64,000 nucleotides of DNA from contig JAOTOL010001318.1 of the NCBI GenBank assembly GCA_034440575.1, positions 558,001-622,000 of the forward strand, in the 5' to 3' direction. Below are positions 35,088 through 47,464 of the stretch, piece after piece; the stretch's first letter is position 1; each line of letters starts with the position of its first letter. Source of the DNA: Imbricaverruca yamaguchii. Its lineage: Eukaryota > Arthropoda > Thecostraca > Neoverrucidae. A program made the position numbers and the translations under genes. The notes below the pieces were generated by a model, which was not told the origin of the DNA, made no database searches, and saw only the letters and a list, made by a program, of their open reading frames with translations.

Positions 35088-35135
35088 AGTTAGTTATTTG
35101 GGCTTTATGGCGCATCAACCATGTTGATCATATTG
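35088..35135 (+). repeat. hairpin-bearing short dispersed repeat, copy 3
   Basis: TTAGTTATTTGGGCTTTATG, GCGCATCAACCATGTTGATC; the interior GATCAACATGG-type pairing is retained although the outer stem has decayed. Confidence 0.75.
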
Positions 35136-35289
35136 CTAATTGATGAAACAAGTGTAGAATAGTGGCAAACTGGAGCAAGTTCATTCTCACATTTTTTCAA
35201 AAAGTTTCTTTTGTCGAGGTCATTAGGGCACGATTTACTTTTCTGAATTATACCTTAATGAACAAGAACGGATCACGCTCAAGGAAGGA

Positions 35290-35760
35290 CGTGGCAAAAA
35301 TTGATCCCATCCGGCTGGGCCGGCAGGGACTGGGAGGAAACCCCGCCCCCGTTCCGAGGCGACTTGTCGCTTGGCCCGTATGGGGCTTTACGGATCCGTC
35401 CGCTACTCCTGGATATCGCGACCAAAGGTATGTGTTGCACCCCCGTCGCAACTACCGACGTGCGACGGGGTACCTCAGCCTCCAGGACTCTGTCAACCCC
35501 TGGGGATGGGCCGAGGGGGCGTGACTACCCCGATAAAACTGACCGGACGAGTGGACCAGGGGAAGCTGGTCTGCCTGCTCGTGACATGGGAGGGGTTGGT
35601 GTTGCAGGGCTGGATGAAGGACATACAAAGGGACGTCGGTACGGGATGGATGCTGGTAAGGGAAGAAAGGGACGGATGATCGATACTGCGTGAGCCCCGG
35701 GAAACACCTCCGTGCTTACGCGCCCCTCATCGAGGCGGCTATGGTAGCCCGTGGGAGCGC
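35290..35760. other. GC-rich block, unrecognised
   Basis: Stop-poor on the plus strand in two frames (35301-35693 and 35371-35679) with words such as GGCCGGCAGGGACTGGGAGG. It may be part of a retroelement, but no motif proves it. Confidence 0.25.
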
Positions 35761-35816
35761 CAAATTCTCTAGAAAGCCGAGTACCGAGGTTGATCCCACT
35801 GCAGGAGCCACCGGGA

Positions 35817-36189
35817 GTGGAGCTGCTCACGGCTACTGAGCGGCAGCTGCTCACGGCTACCGAGCGGCAGCTGCTCACGGCTACCGAGCGGCAACTCAAG
35901 GCTACCGAGCGGCAGCTGCTCACGGCTACCGAGCGGCAACTCAAGGCTACCGAGGGGCAGCTGCTCACGGCTACCGAGCGGCAACTCCCCAAGGCTACCG
36001 AACGGCAGCTGCTCACGGCTACCGAGCGGCAGCTGCTCACGGCTACCGAGCGGCAGCTGCTCACGGCTACCGAGCGGCAACTTCTCAAGGCTACCGAACG
36101 GCAGCTGCGCACGGCTACTGAGCGGCAGCTGCTCACGGCTACCGAGCGGCAGCTGCTCACGGCTACCGAGCAGCAGCTGCTCATGGCCG
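35817..36189. repeat. 24-bp minisatellite (~15 copies)
   Basis: Unit GAGCGGCAGCTGCTCACGGC plus TACC, with a few shortened units (GCAACTCAAGG). The 8-residue translated repeat is a consequence of the 24-bp period. Confidence 0.95.
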
Positions 36190-36392
36190 TCCAGAGTGCG
36201 GCTGCTTATCCGTATGTTAATTACAGCCGACTGGTGCATTATCTCGTGACCCCATGCCGCCGACTGGTCAGATTCGGGTCAGGTCAGATTCGTGTCAGGT
36301 CAGATTCGTGGTTGGGTGCACCTACCGCATCTGATGTTCGTGGTCAACGAAAGTCACGAGCGATGCCGATATCATCGACAGCTTAAGGACAC

Positions 36393-36396
<4 letters not shown>

Positions 36397-36430
<34 letters not shown>
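36397..36430. repeat. (AT)n microsatellite
   Basis: About 16 AT dinucleotides. It sits exactly at the 3' end of the minus-strand LINE remnant and may be its tail. Confidence 0.95.
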
Positions 36431-36434
<4 letters not shown>

Positions 36435-37019
36435 CCATTTCATATACAAGTAGAAGGCCGCCTATGAAGCTAAATAAACCAATAACATTGCGTATGTCGT
36501 GATCTGGATCGCAACAAAAGCAAAGCTGCACAACCGGCCCCACAATTGTTAAGGAGAGACCGACGTTCATGGAACTTCTGAGGATTAGCAGCCTGAGACC
36601 TTGCACTGACCTCACATACCCGAGGTAAACACTACACCACAGGGGGGGGGGGACTTGGAAATCAATGGCACTCCGACAATATGACTTCGTCGAGATTATC
36701 ACAACGCCGGGAGAACTCAACCAGACGGAAAAGTCCCTTAGGAAATGCTCCGCTTTAATGGGAAGGAGGGCGGCGGCAAAAGGATACTGCAAGCATTGAA
36801 AGGTGATGTCATAGAGTGGAAGATGCCTGAAATATTTCACTGGGGCCGGAAACGAGGAGTTCTGAGGCGAGATGCAGGCATGACACGAGCTTGACGAAGA
36901 AGCTGCGAAATAAACAGTCTTAGTATGTTCGGCTTATTCGCACTCCCCTCCATTTGTTCCCGAATTATACTTCTCTTCCCGTGGTCATGGAATATGTATT
37001 GCAACACTAACTGCACCTT

Positions 37020-37065
37020 GTTAGTTCCTTATTTTGGTTTTAGGGGACTTCGAACGGTATATGAT
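37020..37065 (+). repeat. hairpin-bearing short dispersed repeat, very diverged
   Basis: TTAGTTCCTTATTTTGGTTT, TAGGGGACTTCGAACGG, ATGATCACTCGC. It lies within the LINE 3' UTR on the opposite strand. Confidence 0.4.
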
Positions 37066-37269
37066 CACTCGCACACACAACTGTCATTCTAGTACTTCAT
37101 TGTTAGATTGAAAATATTGCCTTGGTGTGCATGTAGTCTGAAATCCCATAGCTGATTACGCACGGAACAGCTTATGGAATATACGACTTTTAGACTGATC
37201 CCTAGAATGTCTTCATACGTGAAACAATCCATGTAACGTCCACAAGACGACCAGAGCACACGTGCAGTG

Positions 37270-37690
37270 TTGGTACGTGAGTAATAGGTGGCGCAGTGTC
37301 AGGGTCCCTAGACAGCGGACACATTGCGGCCCCTCCTCCCCACAAAGGGGATAACGATGGGTAGCCTAGATGTGCCCGACACGCATCCTGCAAAAGGTAC
37401 CCGTCTCTTTTCTGGGTCCACGAAGGCACGACACCCAATGTCCCAGGTATGGCTTGATTGTGTGCTGCCTATTGTTGATCCCGGGCTCTCTGTCACTTGG
37501 CAAGCATGAAATTGAAATCCTGGAGAAGTGGTCCCTAACAGGAATTGGGCAAACGCGTGGGCAGAGATTGTGTTATTCCCACGTCGCCGCACCCACGTCG
37601 CCGCAGAGATGGTACGCCCATTTCCGTACACGCCGATGTGGCTCACAATCCTGCATTAGTGGGCAGTTTTCCCGCCTCGTTCCAACATAG
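37270..37690 (-). pseudogene. LINE ORF2 C-terminus: RNase H end plus Cys/His tail
   Basis: Near 37614-37646 the minus strand encodes VSHIGVYGNGRT, matching the last conserved motif of RNase H domains in I/Jockey-type LINEs (usually SH(I/V)G..GNE.AD). At 37444-37473 it encodes NRQHTIKPYL. Then comes RVGHI (37369-37383), and finally CVRC (about 37312-37323) with LRHLLL (37276-37296). The RxGH...C..C...LT.RHLL layout is the standard end of these ORF2 proteins. At least one stop and two phase changes interrupt it, so it is dead. Confidence 0.8.
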
Positions 37691-38933
37691 TATGACGTAC
37701 TCATGTGAAGCAGCAAAGTGCCTGGAGTGATATAAAGTGCAGTAACTGCCAAAAGGCTGCTAAGAAAATCAGATCTGATCACATATTGATCACGTCGGAT
37801 CACGTCCTGTGAAACATCCCCAAGCTACAGTGCCTTGTTGATCAAAATTAGATCAGAAAAATACGATTTACACAGGCAAACTAAACGAACGCACAGCAGT
37901 ACCGCACACGAAACTACACCCTGCTCCTGCGGTGGTTTTGGAGCCATCAGTAAAGATCCGTGTATGGCCTCGGTAAAAATTGAGATGCAAAATCGTTACC
38001 CAACACAATTCCGACGGGTATCCTCCTTTGCACATGGCTGACAAAAACAGGTTAGTTGCAGATTAAAACAGGTTTCAGAGTGGTATCAGTAGTTTCTGCA
38101 CTCACATCACTCAGTGCATTCTCGCTCTACTATTTCAAAAACGGCCTGCATCCGACTACAGATTGAGTATGTCCCACGATTCCGCCAGTTAGAACAGAGT
38201 GTCAAAATACGACGGGACTATTTCATAATCGGGTGTGTGGGAAACTGACGCAGCCGACAAGCATATCGCGAGTCAAGCATTTATCGCCTCAATGCCGGTG
38301 ACGGCTCATTGGCCTCCACCACCAGGCTAACAGCCGGTGATGTTTTGAAAGCACCAGCAATGATGCGCAGTATTGCATGGTGCATTGTGCTCAGGATGCG
38401 CTTAGTGCTAGCTTAAGCACCATCATGCACGTGACACACGTAGTATAGTTTGGACCGTACAAGTGTTTCACAAAACATAATCAGTTTTACGGTAGGCGTT
38501 GAAAGACTTTCCCCAAATACTCTTAGAAGATTGAGAGACTTAAGAGGTTGTTATATAAATTGTGAGTGTTTGAATTGAGTATAAAATGTGACGTTTGTAT
38601 GTCAGACTACCAACGAATTGTTCACGAAGCAACTTCACAGCTAGCTGGGATAGGTTCGCTTTGCAGCTTAACGGTCGTTTCTGAATGCGTCGTAAGTGGC
38701 AGACATGGATTGCAGCCGTTTTGAGTGGGGAAAACCGGAAACCATTTCTGACGCTCCGGCTCTGAAGTTTGTTCAATGCACTAAACTGCCCCTTGCTATG
38801 CAGTTCGGCGCTTTCCTTTGCCGTCCCTCCGCCATGGAAGCCCCACCATTTCCATGTACAGAATCTCCCTTACCCTGGTTGATCATTCTTGCACAAAACT
38901 ATCTGCAAATTCGGCGCAAAAAATACACATCAT
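37691..38933. other. unannotated stretch
   Basis: No recognised feature. Confidence 0.4.
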
Positions 38934-39065
38934 GGTGCAGCTCATTTTGATAATCTACATATCAGTCGCCAAGCAGGCGAGTTCTTCACCACTGGCCACG
39001 GTGCAGCTCATTTTGATAATCCACACATCTGGCACCAGACAGACTAGTTTTTCTTCACCATACAA
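38934..39065. repeat. 66-bp tandem duplication
   Basis: GGTGCAGCTCATTTTGATAA begins both copies (38934 and 39000); both continue through CACATCTGGC/CATATCAGTC and TTCTTCACCA. Confidence 0.88.
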
Positions 39066-39539
39066 CGTGATTACGTTGTAGACTGGCTGGTCAGTTCAAA
39101 CCACTGATGAAAGAGCACTTGGGCTCTCAAACTCCATGTGAAACATGACACATGGTACGTCATTTACCTCAGGCCCGTTCCACGAGAAATCGACAAATGA
39201 AATGCCAAAAATAGCACCCAGTATTCTATATCTTGATAAAAATAATTGTGTAGAGTCATCTGATACACCGAATCTAGTGCTATTTAACAAGAAAGATCGG
39301 GTCAACGGTCCAGGCGTTATAGCCTCGGGCTTTGAGATGTCGCCTAACAAGGGTTTCTTTTGAGGTCTTTAACTCAGTGAAGAACAATCTGATTTGTAGA
39401 AAAGCTTATATCGGTGAACTCACAATAATCCACTACATACTTTGGCTTTTTTTGGAATTTTCGTTTACGGGCTATTTGAAATCGTGACATCGCAACCTAA
39501 GGTCACGCGACCTACTTTAACTATCGGATCAGTCACAAT

Positions 39540-39695
39540 GCGAGAAGCAAACTGTAGAAACTGAAAGAAACAAACTGTAGACAAACAAACAAACAAACTG
39601 TAAATAAACGAACAAACCTAAATTCAATTAGGTTGGATTTGGTTAGGTTAGGCTAGGTTAGCTAGGCTGCGATTTGCTAGACTAGTAAGGTTAGG
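39540..39695. repeat. AAAC-rich tract followed by degenerate GGTTAGG repeats
   Basis: 39540-39620 is an (AAAC)n-like tract with CTGTAGA interruptions. 39628-39695 holds TTAGGTTGGATTTGGTTAGG and further TTAGG/CTAGG words. TTAGG is the arthropod telomere unit, so this may be a decayed interstitial telomere-like tract; the match is too degenerate to be decisive. Confidence 0.55.
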
Positions 39696-40704
39696 TTGAA
39701 CCTCCCCCAGCATGTCCACCATTAACCATCGGACATCAAGAACCTCCACTGGTGCTCACTGCTTCACATGCAGCCACAAAAATTAACTGCATTAACATGC
39801 ACTTCAAAATATCACCGTTATCACCAAGGAGGTCAACGGCTTTGATCAAACTTACATCAATAGTATTATCGCACTGCCTTTAATTACGTCCTTAAAATTA
39901 GTGTCAATGACATCACAAGAATTCAACGTTGAACGTGAAGTTGAACATAATGCATACCAGAACTGTACACATGTTGAATGTTGTAATCGAGAATTACAAT
40001 GCTGGAACCAAATTAAGCGGAACAGTTATATATCAACAGACTTGTTTCAATTCCATATCAACTTAATCCCAGCTGAAATTAAACCCTAATGTCAAACGTG
40101 GGTTTTCCTATCAAACTGGGGGTGGGCTTGGGTTCCAGCATCATTTGCACGCTTAGTCATTAGGTCTTTGGGTACATATCAACGATCAAGGCGAGTTTAA
40201 AGCTACTTGAGTCCTCAAATATGTTAGATATTTATGTAATCAAATATGTAGCTCCACTAGTACTTGAGATAGAAACCATGTAGCCAGCACCCACAGGAAA
40301 TATATTTATTAACCCGCTCCCTGGGGTGACATTATAGTAATTGCGAACTCATGCAGACACCAATGGAACCTGAGGTAGGCCATCAACATTGTCCAAAATA
40401 TACAGATTTCAACACCAAGTGGAACACAGCTTGGAATAAACTCCCTTTTCTCAATATTGTTGGAAGTTCTACAACACGTCATCTTCCCATCATTTCTGCG
40501 ACACATATGAAAATATCTTCCAGCTATTTGAATGTAAATACAATAATTCCAAGCTGGTAAATTAGCACAGTTCTGGGAAATACCACTTTTAGCAAGAGAG
40601 TCATTGCTTAGAGGCCGTCAGTGTCCTTGTTTTGCATCACTACTCCGGCCGAGTGGAATGACGAGCTTCCACCAAAAGAAATGGCCGTTACAGTTTCTGT
40701 CTGC
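39696..40704. other. unannotated stretch
   Basis: A/T-rich, no recognised feature. Confidence 0.4.
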
Positions 40705-40800
40705 CTGTGATCGGATAGCAATTTTGTCATCACTATAAAAGTACCAATTGCTTCATCTCGATCCCGGTCAACAACCAGGAAGGAGATTCTGGCAGGAAAG
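40705..40800 (-). CDS. possible exon of a C2-domain (ferlin-like) protein
   Basis: The minus strand has an acceptor (ccatcttttggtag) followed by a frame reading FPARISFLVVDRDRDEAIGT and on to KLLSD. In C2 domains of ferlins the same order appears: FPP..RRI...I.D.D...D.AIGT....L.KIS.D. Acidic residues in the D-x-D arrangement would bind calcium. The donor is uncertain: a GT lies inside the AIGT codons at about 40742, and a GC site lies at about 40705. The frame stays open on both sides (40608-40904), so it could also be a chance frame. If real, it belongs to a membrane-trafficking protein whose other exons are outside or unrecognised. Confidence 0.35.
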
Positions 40801-40919
40801 CTACCAAAAGATGGCAGCATAGGCGGATACGGTAATACGTGTACGTAATTTAGTATTACGAAATCATTTTCAACAGCGTAATGGGATGATACTTTCAATT
40901 TCACTTTCTCTGAGATATT

Positions 40920-42162
40920 TCAGTCTGCAACATGACATCTATATCAACTTAGACGCATATTTAGATGCACTTGGTACCATTTTGCTAGCAATGTCTCATC
41001 TCGGTTCGGTGCCGTACTGAACCGATATTTGCATTGTAAACGGCCTATACCTGTCACGTCCCTTCAACCTCAAGATGATTTCATACCGACAGCTAGCGTA
41101 CAGTAGGGATAAACTAATGACAAGAGACAAAGCCACAAGACATCAAGCGTCTGACGGCATCAGTAGCAATTCGGCATGAAAATGTGTGGCATCGCATTGT
41201 GCCTGCGATATTCAACGTCTCGGTGACGAAGCTTCAGCGGTATCCAGGATTCCAATGTTCAATATATTCGCAGGTCACACGAGTTACGGAGACGTAGAAG
41301 GTCGCCATTAACGCAATCCATATTAGCAACGGCGACGTGGAATGTTGCCAACCCAATTCAGGTGAGTACCTGCCGCGTGGGCGTGGTCAGCAGTACGCAC
41401 GCGGAAACGTGGTGCACAACCGCACAGGGTGCATCTTCGTCCACCAACCTGTCAAGCAAGCTGAGGAAGCTGAGGAAAGAGGAGGAAAGAGTGAGGGGGA
41501 GAGAAGGCCGCGCCATCAGCTAGCCTCGAATCCACCATCATTCGGTTTCGCTACGACAAAGAGTATGGACCGTGTGCTATATGATGGATCATGACCTTAA
41601 AAACTTGATGCTGATTTTCATAGTTTATAATTAATCCTACCTTACTTGATATTGTGAGAAAGAGCAAAAACCAAAAATGTACTAGGGTAACACATGATAA
41701 TTACACGCATGCTGCCCATCAATTAAAACTGGCAGTGTGTGGCCGCTTTCACGGCAGCCAGCCGGCAGACCCGGTCCGGCCAGCAAAGAAAAAGGACTGC
41801 AACCTAACTGCAGTCAAGGAACCGCAAACGGATGAAAGAGTGGCCGCAAGGATGACATAATGACTGGACGGACACCGGCCAGGACGGCAATGGTGAACAC
41901 TGATGAACGGGATAATCGCAATGACGACGGTTTCGCGGAAAGTCTGACGGTGACGAGATTAACATCTCGGCTTATGCTTGGCTTCGAACTGTCGTGACGT
42001 CACGCCCGATCAGCGGTTGGCATGTGTCTGCCTTTCACACCGGAGAGGCGGACGAGACCCGACCACCAACAACCCTCGGCAGCAGAGGTACCACGAACTA
42101 GCCCACTGACCATGACTTCGCAATGCTGAGCATCAGGTAATGCGCATGCAATCCGACTAGGC
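40920..42162. other. unannotated stretch
   Basis: No recognised feature. Confidence 0.4.
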
Positions 42163-43900
42163 CCTGGCGCCTCCCGACCAGACCACCGTGTCACCAGGGC
42201 CTCCCGACTAGACAGCCACGTCACCAGGGCCTCCCGACTAGACAGCCACGTCACCAGGGCCTCCCGACTAGACAGCCACGTCACCAGGGCCTCCCGACTA
42301 GACAGCCGCATCACAAGGGCCTCCCGACTAGACAGCCACGTCACCAGGGCCTCCAGACTAGACAACCACGTCACCAGGTCCCCCGACTAGATAGCCACGT
42401 CACCAGGGCCTCCGACTAGGCAGCCACGTCACCAGGGCCTCCGACTAGGCAGCCACGTCACCAGGGCCCCCGACTACAGCCACGTCACCAGAGCCCCCGA
42501 CTAGACAGCCACGTCACCGGGGCCTCCCAACTAGACAGCCGCGTCACCAGGGTCTCCTGACTAGACAGCTGCGTCACCAGGGCCTCCCGACTAGACAGCC
42601 GCATCGCCAGGGCCTCCTGACTAGACAGCTGCGTCACCAGGGCCTCCCGACTACACAGCCACGTCACCAGGGCCTCCCCGACTAGACAGCCGCGTCACCA
42701 GGGCCTCCCGACTAGACAGCCGCGTCACCAGGGTCTCCTGACTGGACAGCTGCGTCACCAGGGCCTCCCGACTACACAGGCACGTCACCAGGGCCTCCCG
42801 ACTAGACAGCCGCGTCACCAGTGCCTGTTGACTAGACAGTTGCGTCACCAGAGCCCCCGACTAGACAGCCGCGTCACCAGGGCCTCCAGACCTGACAGTT
42901 GCGTCACCAGTGCCTGTCGACTAGACAGCCGCGTCACCAGTTCCTCCAGACCTGACAGTTACGTCACCAGTGCCTGTCGACTAGACAGCCGCGTCACCAG
43001 GGCCTCCCGACTACACAGCCACGTCACCAGGGCCTCCTGACTAGACAGCTGCGTCACCAGGGCCTCCCGACTAGACAGCCACGTCACCAGGGCCTCCCGA
43101 CTAGACAGCCACGTCACCAGGGCCTCCCGACTACACAGCCACGTCACCAGGGCCTCCCGACTAGACAGCCACGTCACCAGTGCCTGTTGACTAGACAGTT
43201 GCGTCACCAGTTCCTCCAGACCTGACAGTTACGTCACCAGTGCCTGTCGACTAGACAGCCGCGTCACCAGTGCCTGTTGACTAGACAGTTGCGTCACCAG
43301 TTCCTCCAGACCTGACAGTTACGTCACCAGTGCCTGTCGACTAGACAGTTGCGTCACCAGTGCCTCCAGACCTGACAGTTACGTCACCAGTGCCTGTCGA
43401 CTAGACAGTTGCGTCACCAGTTCCTCCAGACCTGACAGTTACGTCACCAGTGCCTGTCGACTAGACAGTTGCGTCACCAGTTCCTCCAGACCTGACAGTT
43501 ACGTCACCAGTGCCTGTCGACTAGACAGTTGCGTCACCAGTTCCTCCAGACCTGACAGTTACGTCACCAGTGCCTGTCGACTAGACAGTTGCGTCACCAG
43601 TGCCTCCAGACCTGACAGTTACGTCACCAGTGCCTGTTGACTAGACAGTTGCGTCACCAGTTCCTCCAGACCTGACAGTTGCGTCACCAGTGCCTCCAGA
43701 CCTGACAGTTGCGTCACCAGTGCCTCCAGACCTGACAGTTGCGTCACCAGTGCCTGTCGACTAGACAGCCGCGTCACCAGTTCCTCCAGACCTGACAGTT
43801 ACGTCACCAGTGCCTGTTGACTAGACAGTTGCGTCACCAGGGCCTCCAGACCTGACAGTTACGTCACCAGTGCCTGTCGACTAGACAGCCGCGTCATCAG
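42163..43900. repeat. 30-bp minisatellite with 60-bp higher-order half (~58 copies)
   Basis: The left half (to about 42830) is made of CGACTAGACAGCCACGTCAC units followed by CAGGGCCTCC. The right half alternates two diverged units, one with GCCTGTCGACTAGACAGTTG and one with TTCCTCCAGACCTGACAGTT, each followed by (A/G)CGTCACCAG. This gives a very regular 60-bp dimer from about 43200 to 43890. CGTCACCAG is invariant in nearly all units. Confidence 0.96.
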
Positions 43901-45060
43901 CCGAGGTCGGAATAGCCCAGCGACGGCGGCCGGTTTGTCTGCAGACGCTTACACTTTCGCCCGGCGTTGGTCAGTCCAGCAACGCTGTGACTGTTTTCGT
44001 CTCACCTGTCCGTCCGCGTGACTTGGAAAGCTCGTTCACTCTCATCTGCATCCAGTAACGACCACAGGCCAGATACCAGCATCACCAGTGACTTCTTCAA
44101 GGGGAGGGAGGTGCAGGAGGAACGCACCTCCCTATGAATATGTTCGTGTATTTGTTTGCGGCAAGTTTGGGTAGATGATAATTGAACGAAATTTGCAAGC
44201 TGTACTAACTTCCTCCGAAAATTGTACTTTTTCTTGCACTAAAAACTTTATTAGAGAATTCTCGCCTAGTGGTAAAAATGTGATGTAATAAGTAGTCTTA
44301 GGTGGTAGCCAAACATTGTTGAATGCGCCACGATTCCGACATTTTAAAAGTTTATTGTCGACAGGAGTCCCGTTGTGCTGTTTGTCCAACTGAGGCTTGC
44401 AAGGCAGGAACAGCATATACCCATGTCTCTCACTTCATGACCACATGGTAAATGGTCACGTGACGGCTAGACTGTAACAACGCGTAGCGGTGAAACGTCG
44501 CAATATTCCTTGCCAATAATCAAGTTGACGTGAAACAGCACAGTCTACGTTCCTAGTCGCCAGTCATAGTACAGGTCCTATTCGGGCACCTCTGCAGTAG
44601 AGATGTGCGGCAGTAATTGTAGAAGTCTTGAAATTGTAGACACGGGCCAAAGTTCAACTCGTTCAAAATTCGGACGAGGAGACAGTTACTTTCTCTCACA
44701 CCCCACCCCCACCCCCACCCCGCCGATTCTTACGCCCATGTGCATGTACTTGACAAGGCACCATTAGGTATAGCAAGTTCGCTACCAAGAATGTGCCTGA
44801 CCAGAGAGACACTGGAGGGGAGTTCCATTTTGACTTTCTTTGAATATCGTCGGAACCGTTACCGCTGGGAAGTTCAAAAGCTGAGTATCTTCAAATGATC
44901 ACACAGGCTGCGCTTTATCGAAAAGTTGAATCGAAAGTCACCTTAATTGAAGTCAAGACGAGGTCGTAAAGTAATTTATAGGTGTCCACATTTCGCACAA
45001 ACTGACCAACTAATGGAGGGCTAAAATGAATAAAGCAAAGTGATATGTGAAAGCTATGCT
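43901..45060. other. unannotated stretch
   Basis: Contains a 10-bp-arm inverted repeat (AGGGAGGTGC...GCACCTCCCT, about 44106-44133) and a CCCCAC tract (44700-44722). A 94-codon minus-strand frame (44132-44416) is not recognised. Confidence 0.45.
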
Positions 45061-45099
45061 TATCTATAGCTGTATTTATGATGATATACATGTATGATA

Positions 45100-45455
<356 letters not shown>

Positions 45456-45459
45456 ATAC

Positions 45460-45558
45460 AAGGCGGCCGCCGCCGCCGTGAGAGTGCCGAGGGCGGCCGC
45501 CAGCTCGCGATGCACCAGGGCAAGTCGCAGACACCTGACGCCCGAGTTCACAGAGGTC
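45460..45558 (-). CDS. possible 99-nt internal exon, unrecognised
   Basis: On the minus strand a good acceptor (gtcatccacctcag) is followed by a GC-rich, stop-free segment ending at a weak donor (CCTT|GTATAT). It reads [20 protein letters not shown] and then an Ala-rich end. Base composition changes sharply at both edges (A/T microsatellite on one side). The phase at its end would fit the acceptor at the candidate exon at 32.6 kb, but that link is speculative. Confidence 0.3.
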
Positions 45559-46139
45559 CTGAGGTGGATGACAAATCACCCGCGAAGTGACCGATGTTGC
45601 TCCGGGACAAATGTGGTTGGAAGATGCGTTAAAATAATTATCAAGACAGAAATTGCAAAGACAGAATAGGCCCCATGTAGGAAAAATTAAACTGCCCTCG
45701 GATATCCATTAGAATCTATTTTGCGATTAGTACTGGGTGAAATGCTTATCAAGGGCAAAAGCAACCGAATTAGCTTTAGTTTTATCAAGTCTCGGAAAGC
45801 AACTGTGCAGAATCTTCGCCCATGCAATTTTCGATGCAGATCCACCACTATTTTAAGTACTCGTGGGAATCAGCAAACTCTATCACTATTTTAAATACGC
45901 GTGGGAAGAAAGGGCGATTCACCGGCACATCCGTTCAGCATGCACTTGGCATATCACCAGCATGCCAGTCACGCATGGTTAAGATAACAACTGACTCGTC
46001 CGCCATTGTACCCTCTATCCCAGACAATCTCGCCCATAAGCGCCACGCAGAAGCGTTTTCCTTCCCACAAGCGACAGCTTGGGTCGTGAGGGGCGCAGCT
46101 GCTTGCTCATTGGACAAGAAACGAGCCACGTCCGCAATG
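45559..46139. other. unannotated stretch
   Basis: No recognised feature. Confidence 0.4.
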
Positions 46140-46780
46140 AATCGGTGACCAACCATAATGCTGCTCAGTGAACCGGTGACCAGCCCTAATGTTGTTCGGT
46201 AAACCGGTGAGAAACCCTAATGTTGCTCGGTAGACCGGTGACCAACCCTAATGTTGCTCAGTAGAACGAGCAGCCCTAATGTTCAGTAGACCAATGATCA
46301 ACCATAATGTTGCTCAGTAGAACGACGACCAGCTCTAATGTTGTTCAGTAGATCGATGATCAACCCTAATGTTGCTCAATAGACCGATGACCAGCCCCGT
46401 CCTCTCAGTGGACCCATGACCAGTGTCTTGTCTTGTCCAATGTCTTGTATTTTGACCGGTGATCAGTCCTAATGCCTGGCAATTGGACCGGTGGCCAATC
46501 CTAATGTCGCTCAGTGGTCTACTGGCCAACCCTGTCCGCTCGGTGGGCACGTAACAAGTCCTTATGTTTGATAATTTGACCGGTGATCAGTCCTAATGTC
46601 GCTCAGTGGACAAGGACTGTTCGCTCAGTGGACCCCCGACCAGCTGTAATGTCCGCCCAGTGGACCTTTGATACCCACCAATGTTAGCTTACAGGACCAG
46701 TAACCAGTGGCAGTGTTCGCTAACCAGAACGGTGACCAGCGCTAATGCCCCCTAGATGGATACATGAGAGCAACAGACTA
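46140..46780. repeat. degenerate ~38-bp repeat (ACCGGTGACCA..CTAATGTTGCTCAGTAG)
   Basis: About 15 imperfect copies. The left part is clearest (46142-46400); later copies have small indels and drift into unique sequence. Confidence 0.8.
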
Positions 46781-47106
46781 ATGAGCGCCCTCTGTATGCC
46801 TAATGCACCAATAGGGGCAGCTAATGCCAGTTTAATTAATCCATTCCCGGCTTCCGGTCAGTTCAATGAACCAACTAGCGTTCTGTATGTCCAATGAAGT
46901 AATGAGAAGCGCCAACGTCCGTTCGATGGACTAATTAGCGCCCTCCCGTTCTATCGATGGACTCACCAGAGCCATATGTTCGCCCGATGTGCCGGCGAAC
47001 CTGCCCGTTCAATGGACCAGTGAATGGTGTTGAAAGTGAGCGGCGGCGCCTGCTCCAACACGGCATCGCGGGAGGTGCAGCGCCACCCTCGTCCTGACGG
47101 ATGCCA

Positions 47107-47262
47107 CCGGCCACCAGCTGGCGGCTGCAGCGGCACACCAGCTGGCGGCTGCAGCGGCACACCAGCTGGCGGCTGCAGCGGCACACCAGCTGGCGGCTGC
47201 AGCAGCACACCAGCTGGCGGCTGCAGCAGCACACCAGTTGGCGGCTGCAGCGGCACAAAGCC
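47107..47262. repeat. 24-bp minisatellite (7 copies)
   Basis: Unit ACCAGCTGGCGGCTGCAGCG plus GCAC; copies are nearly identical (one GCAGC variant, one AGTTG variant), suggesting recent expansion. Confidence 0.95.
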
Positions 47263-47464
47263 AGCCACAGCACACCTTACCAACAGATTCAACCAAGCGT
47301 TCGCCATTTTTCCTTAGAACTAGGCGTGTGCCCATATCGAAACCAGCCGAGCAAATATTGTCGCAGCCATCGATGTTAGGGTCATGTTGACACAGCCATC
47401 GCGCTGACAAACAAGTTCCACCATGTTCCATTCACAAAAATGCTGGGGCTAGATTCAAGCACAT

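Larger units (their letters stand above)
36398..37690 (-). mobile_element. 3' end of a Jockey/I-type LINE (5'-truncated)
   Basis: The minus strand carries the end of an RNase H domain, the C-terminal tail of ORF2, about 850 bp of probable 3' UTR, and an (AT)n tail at 36397-36430. Truncation at the 5' side is normal for LINEs copied by target-primed reverse transcription. No target duplication could be confirmed because the 5' break point is unclear. Confidence 0.75.

Noticed and set aside
36394..36840. 148-codon minus-strand frame ending in a Tyr-Ile run
   Set aside because: It lies in the presumed 3' UTR of the LINE and runs into the (AT)n tract; no conserved motif.
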